This document shows, one piece after another, positions 25,230-33,550 of a stretch of DNA of 64,000 nt. The DNA lies in NCBI GenBank assembly GCA_024234815.1, contig JACKNO010000003.1, forward strand, positions 248,001-312,000. The letters run 5' to 3'. The DNA is from Pseudomonadales bacterium. GTDB lineage: Bacteria; Pseudomonadota; Gammaproteobacteria; Pseudomonadales; Halieaceae. Both the position numbers and the translations under genes were made by a program. Under the pieces are notes generated by a model, which was given only the letters and a program-made list of their open reading frames with translations, was not told where the DNA came from and ran no database searches. Positions within the stretch are counted from its first letter, which is position 1; every line of letters begins with the position of its first letter.

Positions 25230-26560
25230 CAGTTCGCCCCCTGCGTGAAGGTGGACACCATAAGGGCGACATTATCCCGGTAACTCATATTGCCGCAGTG
25301 GCCGCCAACCGGGTAGATGGTAGCCCGCTCGCCGAACACCTCGTTGAAGAATTCGATTTCGCCGGGCTCAAGAATAATATCGTTCTGATTGTGCATGACC
25401 GTAATCTTTTTTGAGCTGCGCAAATAGTCTGCGATCTCCGTGAGGCTGATCGCGGATATGAACTGGTCCCGGGACATATCGGGGTAGTCCGCCTTGTAGA
25501 AGGGGTAAAAAAAGTCGTGGTAGTAGTCGGTAAAGCCCAGGCGATTAACCACCTGGTTGTACCGCGTGAGATTGGCGTAGCGGTCCAGGACGAGCCCCTT
25601 GGGTTTGACGTAGCCGAAATCGGTCATGACGTCCGAAGTGAACACCAGGGAAGCGGAGGAAATGCGGAAGGACACGCCAATCAACGCGGCCAGTTCCTCG
25701 TCCTTGAGATCCATGGCCTTGTAAGCCTTGTACAGGAAATCGCCCCCGACAGCGTCATCTTCCTTGTAAACCTTGCTGAAGGCCTTTACCAGGTTGTCGA
25801 AGAACTGGTTGAAATTGTCCTCTCCCCCCGGGATGTCCTGGGTCATACGATCCAGCAGGGAAATCGAGTTGTAGAGGGACACGGGAGGATTGATCAACAA
25901 CACGCGCCGGAAATCAAACGACTTGCGCTCGTCGTCCAGCTTGGCAACATAGGCGGCATTGAAGCCACCGAGGCTGTAGCCGGTGAGGTTGTAGGATGTG
26001 ATTTCGATATCCTTTACCAGGCGCTTCTGGATCATCTCCATGACCCGGTACAGGTCTTCGGCATCACGCTGGGCGTGGCCAACCACGCCGGTGCTGGAGG
26101 CGGAGGTTACGAAATTGGGAAAGGTGGGGGAGGACAGGGAGACCACGTGAAAGCCAGCCTTGTAGAAAGCCCGGGCCATATTGACGTTCTTGGCGCCATT
26201 GTGGGAGGCCCCGGTGCCGGCAATCAGGAAAATGAGCGGTGCCGGGCGCTTCTGCAGCGCTTCCGAATAGATCAGCTCCTGGCCGTACCAGATCAGGTCC
26301 GGCAGGTGGCGCTCCGGGAAGACATTGAGCCAGCGTTTCTTGAACGGGATCGACTTCGGCAAATCCGCCTGGTAACCCTCGGGGGTCCCGACTACCGTGG
26401 CCACAAAACGGTCCGTAATCGGGTAGCCGTAATTCTCTACCGTCGCAGTGGCAAAGGCGAAGGAAGCCGACAAGAACAGACACAGCCCTGCGAACAGGCG
26501 CTGTGCGAAATTTGTAATAGTCACATTAAGTCCAGAAGTATCCCCAGAACGAAGCGGCAT
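25229..26560 (-). CDS. Secreted alpha/beta-hydrolase-fold protein
   Basis: A 443-residue protein with an N-terminal signal (RLFAGLCLFLSASFAFA) and an alpha/beta hydrolase core: APLIFLIAGTG oxyanion region, nucleophile elbow GYSLGG, and a late His in VGGHCGNM. Its substrate is unknown; the position directly before mlaA suggests a lipid or acyl ester in the envelope (inference). The ATG at 26560 is reported, but the GTG at 26524 would give a more conventional signal peptide and may be the real start. First gene of the hydrolase-mlaA-binding protein operon. Confidence 0.8.
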   Translation of the reverse strand: MPLRSGDTSGLNVTITNFAQRLFAGLCLFLSASFAFATATVENYGYPITDRFVATVVGTPEGYQADLPKSIPFKKRWLNVFPERHLPDLIWYGQELIYSEALQKRPAPLIFLIAGTGASHNGAKNVNMARAFYKAGFHVVSLSSPTFPNFVTSASSTGVVGHAQRDAEDLYRVMEMIQKRLVKDIEITSYNLTGYSLGGFNAAYVAKLDDERKSFDFRRVLLINPPVSLYNSISLLDRMTQDIPGGEDNFNQFFDNLVKAFSKVYKEDDAVGGDFLYKAYKAMDLKDEELAALIGVSFRISSASLVFTSDVMTDFGYVKPKGLVLDRYANLTRYNQVVNRLGFTDYYHDFFYPFYKADYPDMSRDQFISAISLTEIADYLRSSKKITVMHNQNDIILEPGEIEFFNEVFGERATIYPVGGHCGNMSYRDNVALMVSTFTQGAN

Positions 26561-26594
26561 TCTTGCACGAAAGTTTTAGCAAATCATCCGTTTT

Positions 26595-26692
26595 ATTGCC
26601 CCTGTGCGGGTAGTTCGCCCCTGTGCCCCGACTTTGGGAACCGCAAGCCGCCGGCAGCGGAACCGTCCGTGGGGCAATCGCGCCCACAGGGG
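26595..26692. repeat. Repeat-rich divergent intergenic region between the mlaA operon and pldA
   Basis: GCCCCTGTGC occurs twice as a direct repeat (26598-26607 and 26617-26626). Its core reappears inverted as CACAGGGG (26685-26692). ATTGCCCC (26595-26602) is inverted as GGGGCAAT (26671-26678). The region lies between two divergent envelope phospholipid genes and could be an operator array or form a cruciform or stem structure. Confidence 0.5.
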
Positions 26693-26777
26693 AGACCTTA
26701 TGGCAAATCCGCAGGGAAATTTACACTAACCATTCCCTGTTCAGGTTAATGTGGTAGACCGGAGGGGGGAGACAGCC

Positions 26778-27797
26778 ATGAAACACCGTATCACCATGAC
26801 AGTGGCCGCGCTGATTGCCAGCGCAGCGTCCGGCGCTCAGGGCGGCAACCTGGCGGACTGTGCGGCGCTGGCGGACAACAACGCCAGGCTGGCCTGCTAC
26901 GACGCTCTCGCCGGGCGCGCAGCCGCCGACAGGCCGCGCAGTCAGGCCACAATAGCTGAGCAAGCCGTCACCGGCAGTACCGCGGTGACTGAGGATCCGG
27001 AGGAAGAAGAGTTCGTTTCCCCGCGCCTGGAAGAGGAGAAGGCCAACGCCAACAACCGTTTCGTGATCATCCCCCACTATCGCAACTACCTGCTGCCGCT
27101 CACCTACAACAGCAATATCAACGAGGAGGCCTGGAAGGAACAGCACCCGGGGGACGGCATGGACCAGGCGGAGGCGAAATTCCAGATCAGCTTCAAGGCC
27201 ATCATCTGGCAGGATCTATTCGGCCGGGATATAGACCTGTGGGGCGCCTATACCCAGGAAAACTGGTGGCAGGTGTACAACACCGATGTCTCCTCGCCCT
27301 TCCGGGAAACAGACTACCAGCCGGAACTGATCCTCAGCATACCCAATAACTGGCACTTTATGGGCGTGCACAATACGCGCCTCGACCTCAGTTTCACCCA
27401 CCAGTCAAACGGCAGTTCCGAACCGGAGTCCAGGAGCTGGAACCGGCTGATCGCCTCCGCCCTGTTCGAGCACAGGAACTTCTCACTGGTAACCAGCGCA
27501 TGGTGGCGTATCCCCGAGCGCAACAAGGACGACGACAACCCGGATATAGACGACTACATGGGTAATGGCCAGCTGCAGGGGGCCTGGAAGTGGTCGGAGT
27601 ACACCCTGGGATTCACTTTTCGCAATAACCTCAGCAGTGATAACAAGGGCGCCATCCAGCTGGACTGGACCTTCCCCATCAGCCAGCGCTTCAGCGGCTA
27701 TATCCAGTACTTCAACGGCTACGGCGAGAGCCTGATCGATTACAACGAAAGCACCAACCGGATCGGCATCGGGGTCAGCCTGACAGACCCGTTCTGA
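26778..27797 (+). CDS. pldA: Outer-membrane phospholipase A (OMPLA)
   Basis: A 339-residue outer-membrane calcium-dependent phospholipase A1 that hydrolyses phospholipids mislocalised in the outer leaflet. A signal peptide, a Cys-containing N-terminal segment and an acidic linker precede the 12-strand barrel. The active-site region FTHQSNGSSEPESRSWNRL contains the His, Ser and Asn equivalent to E. coli His142, Ser144 and Asn156. The ATG at 26778 is supported by a purine-rich GGAGGGGGGAGA just upstream. It is divergent from the mlaA operon and converges with hppA. Confidence 0.95.
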   Translation: MKHRITMTVAALIASAASGAQGGNLADCAALADNNARLACYDALAGRAAADRPRSQATIAEQAVTGSTAVTEDPEEEEFVSPRLEEEKANANNRFVIIPHYRNYLLPLTYNSNINEEAWKEQHPGDGMDQAEAKFQISFKAIIWQDLFGRDIDLWGAYTQENWWQVYNTDVSSPFRETDYQPELILSIPNNWHFMGVHNTRLDLSFTHQSNGSSEPESRSWNRLIASALFEHRNFSLVTSAWWRIPERNKDDDNPDIDDYMGNGQLQGAWKWSEYTLGFTFRNNLSSDNKGAIQLDWTFPISQRFSGYIQYFNGYGESLIDYNESTNRIGIGVSLTDPF

Positions 27798-27819
27798 GCC
27801 ACCCTGCAGCTCGCATCCC

Positions 27820-30012
27820 CTAGATCAGGCTGAACGATACGGCCAGGGTCGCCACGGAGATGGCGATGATGCTCATCAGCTTGATCAGGATATTCAGGCT
27901 GGGGCCCGCCGTGTCCTTGAAGGGGTCGCCTACGGTATCGCCGATCACCGCGGCGCGGTGCGCCGGCGAGCCCTTGCCGCCGTGCTGCCCGGCCTCTATA
28001 TACTTCTTGGCGTTATCCCAGGCGCCGCCGGCGTTGGCAAGAAACACCGCCATCACGAAACCCGTACACAAGCCGCCTACCAGCAGGCCTATCACCCCCG
28101 CTACACCCAGCAGCAGGCTTACCGTGACCGGGGTTGCCACCGCGATGACCGAGGGCCAGATCATCTCGCGCTGGGCGCCCAGGGTCGATATCTCGATACA
28201 GCGGGCATAGTCCGGCTCGGCCGTGCCCTCCAGGATGCCCGGTGTTTCCCGGAACTGGCGTCGCACCTCGGCCACCATTGCGGCGGCGGCCCGCCCCACC
28301 GCCTGCATGGTCAGGCCGCTGAACACGAAGGCCGACATGGCTCCGATAAACAGCGCGACCAGCACCACCGGGTTCAGCAGGGTGACATCGAAATACACCA
28401 TGAAATCCACCAGGGTGGCGTCCCGGGTCGCCACCTGAACACCGTGGGGCAGGCCCAGCACGGTCTGCCCGGACTGCAGCAGCGCGACCCGCACCACCTC
28501 CAGGTAGGAGGCGATCAATGCCAGCGCGGTCAGCGCGGCGGAGCCGATGGCAAAGCCCTTGCCGGTGGCGGCCGTGGTATTGCCCAGGGAGTCGAGCGCG
28601 TCGGTGCGGGCGCGCACCTCGGGACCCAGGCCGCTCATCTCGGCGTTGCCTCCCGCGTTGTCGGCGATCGGGCCGTAGGCGTCGCTGGCCAGGGTAATAC
28701 CGAGGGTGGACAGCATGCCCACCGCCGCGATAGCCACGCCATAGAGTCCCCGCGTGACTTCGGTGGTATCGAAGCCGGCGCTGGACAGGAAGGCAAACAG
28801 GGTACCGGCGGCCACCGCCATGACCGGCACCACCGTGGACAACATGCCGGAGCCGATGCCGGCGATCAGCGTGGTCGCGGGGCCGCTCTCGGCCGCGGCC
28901 GCGATGGCCCGGGTCGGGGAATACGAAGGAGACGTCGCGTACTCGGTGGCGCGACCGATAACGATGCCGGTCAGCAGGCCGATCACCACCGCCCCCCAAC
29001 TGCCCCACAGGTTCGGCATTCCCAGCAGGTAAAGCGCGGGCAGCGACAGCAGTGCCACCAGCAGGGCGCTGGTATTGATTCCCCTGGACAGTGCGGCCAA
29101 CAGCGCCCCCTGGTCCGCCTCCTCCCCGGTCCTGACCAGGAACACGCCGACGATGGAGACCAGGACCCCCAGCCCCGCGATCAGGAAGGGGGCCGTGATC
29201 GCCCGCCCCTGCAGGACGCCGTCGCCGACAAAGGCCGCCGCGCCCAGGGCGCAGGCGGCGAGCAGCGAACCACAGTAAGACTCGAACAGGTCAGCGCCCA
29301 TGCCGGCCACGTCCCCCACGTTGTCCCCGACATTGTCGGCGATAACCGCGGGGTTGCGCGGGTCGTCCTCGGGGATGCCCGCCTCCACTTTACCCACCAG
29401 GTCCGCGCCCACATCCGCGGCCTTGGTGTAAATACCGCCTCCCACCCGGGCGAAAAGCGCCTGCAGGGAAGCGCCCATGCTGAAGGTCAGCACCGTGGTG
29501 GCCACCAGCACCATGCGGTAACCCTCCGCGGACGGCGGCGTCAGCCAGTCCACCAGCAGGAACCAGCCGGCGCAATTCGCAAGGCCCAGGCCAACGACCG
29601 CCAGCCCGATAACAGCGCCGCTGCGAAAGGCCACCCGCAGGCTCTGCCCGAGGGAACTGCGGGCCGCCGCGGCGGTGCGTGTGGAGGCCAGGGTAGCGGT
29701 CTGCATGCCGATATAGCCCGCCAGCGCCGAAAAAAAGCCGCCGCAGAGAAAGGTGAAGGGAAGCCAGGGGTTCTGCACGGCAAAGCCATAGGCGAGCACC
29801 GCAAACAGCCCGGCCAGGGCGCCGAATACCAAAGCCATAACCCGGTACTGCTGGCGCAGGTAGGCCATGGCGCCCGCGCGCACATGCCCGCCTATCCGGC
29901 GCATCAGCGGCGTGCCCTCGTCCTGGCGCCGCATGGTCTGGAAAAACAGGGCCGCGAACAGCAGGGCGGTGAGTGCGGCGACAGGCGCCAGCCAGAACAG
30001 GGGTTCAGTCAT
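27820..30012 (-). CDS. hppA: Membrane-bound ion-translocating pyrophosphatase, K+-dependent type
   Basis: Hydrolyses cytoplasmic pyrophosphate and pumps H+ (or Na+) across the inner membrane. The 730-residue, roughly sixteen-helix protein has the PPi/Mg-binding loops DVGADLVGKVEAGIPEDDPRNPA and DNVGDNVGDVAGMGADLFESY, and DNAGGNAEMS later. The GNTTAATGKG segment has Ala where K+-independent enzymes carry Lys, which places it with the K+-dependent type. Whether it pumps H+ or Na+ cannot be settled by eye. It lies 38 bp downstream of an unknown gene in the same orientation. Confidence 0.95.
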   Translation of the reverse strand: MTEPLFWLAPVAALTALLFAALFFQTMRRQDEGTPLMRRIGGHVRAGAMAYLRQQYRVMALVFGALAGLFAVLAYGFAVQNPWLPFTFLCGGFFSALAGYIGMQTATLASTRTAAAARSSLGQSLRVAFRSGAVIGLAVVGLGLANCAGWFLLVDWLTPPSAEGYRMVLVATTVLTFSMGASLQALFARVGGGIYTKAADVGADLVGKVEAGIPEDDPRNPAVIADNVGDNVGDVAGMGADLFESYCGSLLAACALGAAAFVGDGVLQGRAITAPFLIAGLGVLVSIVGVFLVRTGEEADQGALLAALSRGINTSALLVALLSLPALYLLGMPNLWGSWGAVVIGLLTGIVIGRATEYATSPSYSPTRAIAAAAESGPATTLIAGIGSGMLSTVVPVMAVAAGTLFAFLSSAGFDTTEVTRGLYGVAIAAVGMLSTLGITLASDAYGPIADNAGGNAEMSGLGPEVRARTDALDSLGNTTAATGKGFAIGSAALTALALIASYLEVVRVALLQSGQTVLGLPHGVQVATRDATLVDFMVYFDVTLLNPVVLVALFIGAMSAFVFSGLTMQAVGRAAAAMVAEVRRQFRETPGILEGTAEPDYARCIEISTLGAQREMIWPSVIAVATPVTVSLLLGVAGVIGLLVGGLCTGFVMAVFLANAGGAWDNAKKYIEAGQHGGKGSPAHRAAVIGDTVGDPFKDTAGPSLNILIKLMSIIAISVATLAVSFSLI

Positions 30013-30050
30013 TCTTCAAGTGCCTTGGGCTGATACGGGTCGCGCTCCAC

Positions 30051-30836
30051 CTAGACGTCCAGGTTCGGTGTCTGCGCCGAGCGCCACCAGCTGAAGTGAT
30101 GGGCTTCCAGCTCCGCCACCGACGGGAACCGGTAGAACGCAAAATTCTGTTGGTCGCCCACGTAAAAGCCGCCGCGGATGGTGCGATAGAACACCCCGTC
30201 ATTGACCTGTTTGAGCACCAGTTTGCTGTTCTTGCCAGCGCCGGCCAGCAGGTCGGTCAACACGTCCCGCAAATGGGCGAGATTGGGATAGGGCAGATCG
30301 TTCGCCAGTCCGTGGGCCGGGTCCTTCGCGAGGCCGCGCAGGGCCAGTTGGGAAAATACGATTCGCGGCACGTGCACCGGTCGCGCCGGGTCGGTGATCG
30401 CTCGACAGAATTCCAGCGGTTCCAGCAAGCTGGCGACCATGGGGTCGATCGGGCAGAACTCCTGGTAGAGATGCGCGCGTGGACCGGGCTCGCTGACATA
30501 CTCGGCGCGGTCCAGGGCCAGGGTGCGGCCGTTTCGGGTTACCAGGTATAGCTTGCCCAGGGCCGCCACCGGTATTCTCGAGAGCACCCGGTAGATGGCC
30601 AGGTAAACGGATTTCTTGGGACTGCCGTCAGGTTTCGCCACGCAGCGCCGGGACAGCATTTCCAGCGGAAACTCGCCCTCGGGCAGCTGGGCGGGATCCA
30701 CCTCAAAAAAAATCGCCTCCCCACGGGCATGCGTCCTCGTGCCAACGGCGTAGTAGCGCCCGAATGCCGTCGGCTCGAGCATGGACCCGATCAGGGCCTG
30801 GGGTATAAGAGACAGGTAAATATGCGTGGCACTCAT
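30051..30836 (-). CDS. Conserved-looking protein of unknown function, upstream of hppA
   Basis: No family is recognised. The 261-residue protein has no signal peptide or membrane helix. It begins MSATHIYLSLIPQALIGSM and is rich in aromatic and basic residues, ending in a Trp pair (HFSWWRSAQ). The ATG has AGGAGG 5 bases upstream, a strong ribosome-binding site. It is 38 bp before hppA, so the two are probably one operon, suggesting a link to pyrophosphate or energy metabolism, which is inference only. Confidence 0.75.
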   Translation of the reverse strand: MSATHIYLSLIPQALIGSMLEPTAFGRYYAVGTRTHARGEAIFFEVDPAQLPEGEFPLEMLSRRCVAKPDGSPKKSVYLAIYRVLSRIPVAALGKLYLVTRNGRTLALDRAEYVSEPGPRAHLYQEFCPIDPMVASLLEPLEFCRAITDPARPVHVPRIVFSQLALRGLAKDPAHGLANDLPYPNLAHLRDVLTDLLAGAGKNSKLVLKQVNDGVFYRTIRGGFYVGDQQNFAFYRFPSVAELEAHHFSWWRSAQTPNLDV

Positions 30837-31070
30837 GGCAGCCTCCTGGGGTCATTATTAACCCCGCAGCAGCGCGCCGCCTTGATTTGAATCAGCGGCG
30901 GTGCTCAAGTTCAATTCCGGCTGCCGATCGAGCCGGGGGAAATCAGTACGGAGACATCGACGATGTCGGGGGATCAGGAGAGGGAAGGAGCAATGCCTGC
31001 ACGGGCAGGCAACAAACGCCGCCGATCGACACGCTTCAACATCGAAACGTGTCGACCATGGCAGGAACCG

Positions 31071-31643
31071 CTATAAAGGCTTGTAGGAGTACTTCTGGCC
31101 GCCCAGGCTCGCCTCATACATCAGGCCGCCCTTGGCCACAGTGAAGATGGCCATGCCCTTGCGGTAGCCATGGGAAGCCGTTGAAGCGTCATTCTTGCCG
31201 CCGCTGGCGCCTGCCGCCATGCCGCCGCCGGTATTCGCTTCGGCGGACACACCCGCGGTAATGGCAACGGCTGTCGCCTGGGCACTGAACTCAAAGTTGC
31301 CGTCGGTAAAGTCATTGAGCGAGCTCTCGTTCTCGAAGAAAATAATCTGGCTGTAGACCTGGCCGCCCAGTTGCAGCCCTACTGTGAGCTGGGTCATCGA
31401 GGATTCGCCGATAACCTTGCCCTGCCTGTAAACCTTGCCGCTGCCGTGGGCGCCGCCAATGCCGATGCCGCCTTTGCCAATACTGGGAAATATCGCGTAA
31501 CCATAGGCCGTTTTGAAGTACGAGCTGCTTTCCCCGGCGTCCCTGAAGACCTTGATGGTGTCGCTGTACTCATCCGCCAGGCTGTACTGGGCAGCCAGAC
31601 AGGTAAGCACTGAAATCATTACGAACTGAATTGCTTTTTGCAT
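31071..31643 (-). CDS. Secreted SYLF (Ysc84/DUF500) lipid-binding domain protein
   Basis: A 190-residue protein with signal peptide MQKAIQFVMISVLTCLAAQYSLA. The SYLF domain follows: FKTAYGYAIFPSIGKGGIGIGGAHGSGKVY and VGLQLGGQVYSQIIFFENE are signature segments. Related proteins bind phosphoinositide-like lipids; bacterial roles are largely unknown. The ATG at 31643 is chosen over a start 48 bases upstream because AGAGGA precedes it and the signal peptide begins there. Monocistronic. Confidence 0.88.
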   Translation of the reverse strand: MQKAIQFVMISVLTCLAAQYSLADEYSDTIKVFRDAGESSSYFKTAYGYAIFPSIGKGGIGIGGAHGSGKVYRQGKVIGESSMTQLTVGLQLGGQVYSQIIFFENESSLNDFTDGNFEFSAQATAVAITAGVSAEANTGGGMAAGASGGKNDASTASHGYRKGMAIFTVAKGGLMYEASLGGQKYSYKPL

Positions 31644-31994
31644 GAGTTGATCCTCTGGGGTAATTCCTGCGGGTAAAAAAATGACAAGCACAGCCGCTTA
31701 TCCCGTAGCCTCCGGATCAGCCACCGTAAGACCCTGTCCGGACAATACCGACTGCGCCCGTAAAAGTAGCACTCTACACGGCTCTTCGCCAGCGCTGTCA
31801 CGGCCAGGCAAACCCGGGTTCTGCACTGCGGTCGTACGGCTTCTGCAGCTGTGATGTGACGGCGAGCGAACCCGTCCGGGCAGCCCAATCTTGACAGCGC
31901 AGCTTGTCGGCCCCGTACGCCGACCTGTCGCGGCTGACCCTGGATATTCTCGCGCCGGGTATCCGTGGGTGTCGATGGCGAGATTGCCCGGGGC
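31644..31994. other. Intergenic region without recognised gene
   Basis: This 351-bp stretch lies between the thiolase-like gene and the SYLF gene, both leftward. It should hold the SYLF promoter, but no convincing -35/-10 pair, hairpin or coding frame was found. Frames crossing it lack a ribosome-binding site and any family resemblance. Confidence 0.5.
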
Positions 31995-33512
31995 TCAATC
32001 CAGGCTGAAATGCAGCGCAAGCCCCTCCGCCGGAACAACGCTGATCGGCTGACCCGCTACCACCGCGCCCTGCATGGCCGCCACCGTCGCGGCATCCACA
32101 GAGTTAGCCACAAACCGGGCGCCCTTCCCGGTCTCGGCCAATACCACAGCGTGCACGGGTTCGCCCGCGCGATAGTTCACCACGTAGCTGACGATAGTGC
32201 CGGCCGTCGGGTCTTCGATTACCGGTCTCGAGGGCAGGGACTCCCTGTTGAGTTTTGTTTCGACCTCGCCCCAGTCCACAGCTGATGGCCGCCGCGAGTA
32301 GATACCCGCCGCATGCTTGGACAGAATGCCGCCGACACAGGTGACCAGGGCATATGCCTCGGGGTCGGCGCGTAATCGGGTCACCGCCTCCGCCAACGCA
32401 TTCATGCTGTAGTTGTTGCCCGGGCCGCCAAAGTAAGGCAGCCCGCCGGTCAGTGTCAGCGGTCGCGAACCGTCGGTGGGCAGGCCCAGGTACTCGGCCG
32501 TGGAGGCGACCGCACAGGCGAAACAGCTGTAAATATCGATCAGGGAAATATCGGCAATGCTCTTTCCCGCCAGCGCGAAGGTACGGTCGAGTACCGCCTC
32601 TGCCATTGCCGAACGGCCGGGGTCCTCGCGCTCACTCAGGTTGTAATCGACCCCCTCCGCCATACCGTGAAGGAACACCCAGTGGTCACTGGGAATACCC
32701 AACCGCCGCGCTGCGCCGACACTGCACAACAATAATGCCGCGCCCTGGTTAACCCCGTCCTGGGCCACCATGCGCTTGCTGTACAGATGATTCAGGGGTG
32801 TGGCGTCGAGAAGTTCTTGTGCCGACAGCGCCGCCGGAAACTGGGCCATCGGATTAGTGGCGGCAACGGCACTGAGTGAAGCCAGCAGTTGCCCCATGAA
32901 CGCGCGCTGCTGCGGCACCGAGCGACCGGCGGCAAACGCGCGCGCCTGGTCGATCAGGGCGTAGTAGCTCATCGGCGCCAGCAGGCCATTGCCAACTTCC
33001 TGCATGGTGACAAACATATCGCCCCAGCCGCGGTCCTCCAGCGGGAACTGGTCAGGCGCAAACTGCTCGCCCCAGTCCAGTTCCTGCCCGGCCCGCTCCG
33101 CGCTGCGCTGGTTGCGAATGGCCTCGGCACCGGCCAGCAACACCACCTGGCGCTCTCCCCGGGCAATGTCCCTGGCGAATTCAATCAGGCGGCTCTGCGG
33201 CTCATTGCCGCCGACCTGGCTGTAAATACAATGGGCGGGTGCAGCGCCTATCGCCCGCGCCACTGACATGGGGGGATTGTCGCTGCGCCCGAAGGGACAG
33301 GGTTTGACGCCCATGGAGTCGCTAAAAAGGCGGGTTACCGAAAGCGTGTCTATGGCATCGACAACGGCGTTGCCGCCAGCGTGGGCCAGGGCCTGGCGCG
33401 CCGCTTCCGCCGCCAATGCCATCGGCGAGTGCGCGGTGGCCTCCCGTTCCACGAACTGCCCGGCGCCTACCAGTATCGGCGTATTATCCGCGATATTGTC
33501 CCATGAACTCAT
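31995..33512 (-). CDS. Thiolase-fold protein (acetyl-CoA acetyltransferase-like), active site degenerate
   Basis: A 505-residue thiolase-superfamily protein of the SCP2/lipid-transfer-like branch. LLAGAEAIRNQRSAER, DIYSCFACAVASTAEYLGL and GGLPYFGGPGNNYSMNALAEAV align with thiolase landmarks. The usual nucleophile motif (V/A-C-x-S-G) is replaced around SQVGGNEPQ, and the GHPxGASG motif reads FGGPGNNYS, so classic Claisen or thiolytic chemistry is doubtful. A C-terminal OB-like extension (about 400-505) is present. AGGGGA precedes the ATG. It lies 38 bp downstream of the ABC-F gene. Confidence 0.82.
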   Translation of the reverse strand: MSSWDNIADNTPILVGAGQFVEREATAHSPMALAAEAARQALAHAGGNAVVDAIDTLSVTRLFSDSMGVKPCPFGRSDNPPMSVARAIGAAPAHCIYSQVGGNEPQSRLIEFARDIARGERQVVLLAGAEAIRNQRSAERAGQELDWGEQFAPDQFPLEDRGWGDMFVTMQEVGNGLLAPMSYYALIDQARAFAAGRSVPQQRAFMGQLLASLSAVAATNPMAQFPAALSAQELLDATPLNHLYSKRMVAQDGVNQGAALLLCSVGAARRLGIPSDHWVFLHGMAEGVDYNLSEREDPGRSAMAEAVLDRTFALAGKSIADISLIDIYSCFACAVASTAEYLGLPTDGSRPLTLTGGLPYFGGPGNNYSMNALAEAVTRLRADPEAYALVTCVGGILSKHAAGIYSRRPSAVDWGEVETKLNRESLPSRPVIEDPTAGTIVSYVVNYRAGEPVHAVVLAETGKGARFVANSVDAATVAAMQGAVVAGQPISVVPAEGLALHFSLD

Positions 33513-33550
33513 GCCACCATCCCCTGTCAGTCAGATGGGACAGCAGTCTA

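Noticed and set aside
27958..30033. Long open frame (691 codons) on the plus strand across hppA
   Set aside because: Antisense frame in GC-rich DNA; the product is low-complexity Arg/Gly/His-rich, whereas the minus strand encodes a full pyrophosphatase with all motifs.
31619..32038. Minus-strand frame in the gap before the SYLF gene
   Set aside because: Mixed Arg/Ser-rich sequence with no ribosome-binding site or signal, overlapping the SYLF start and the thiolase end.
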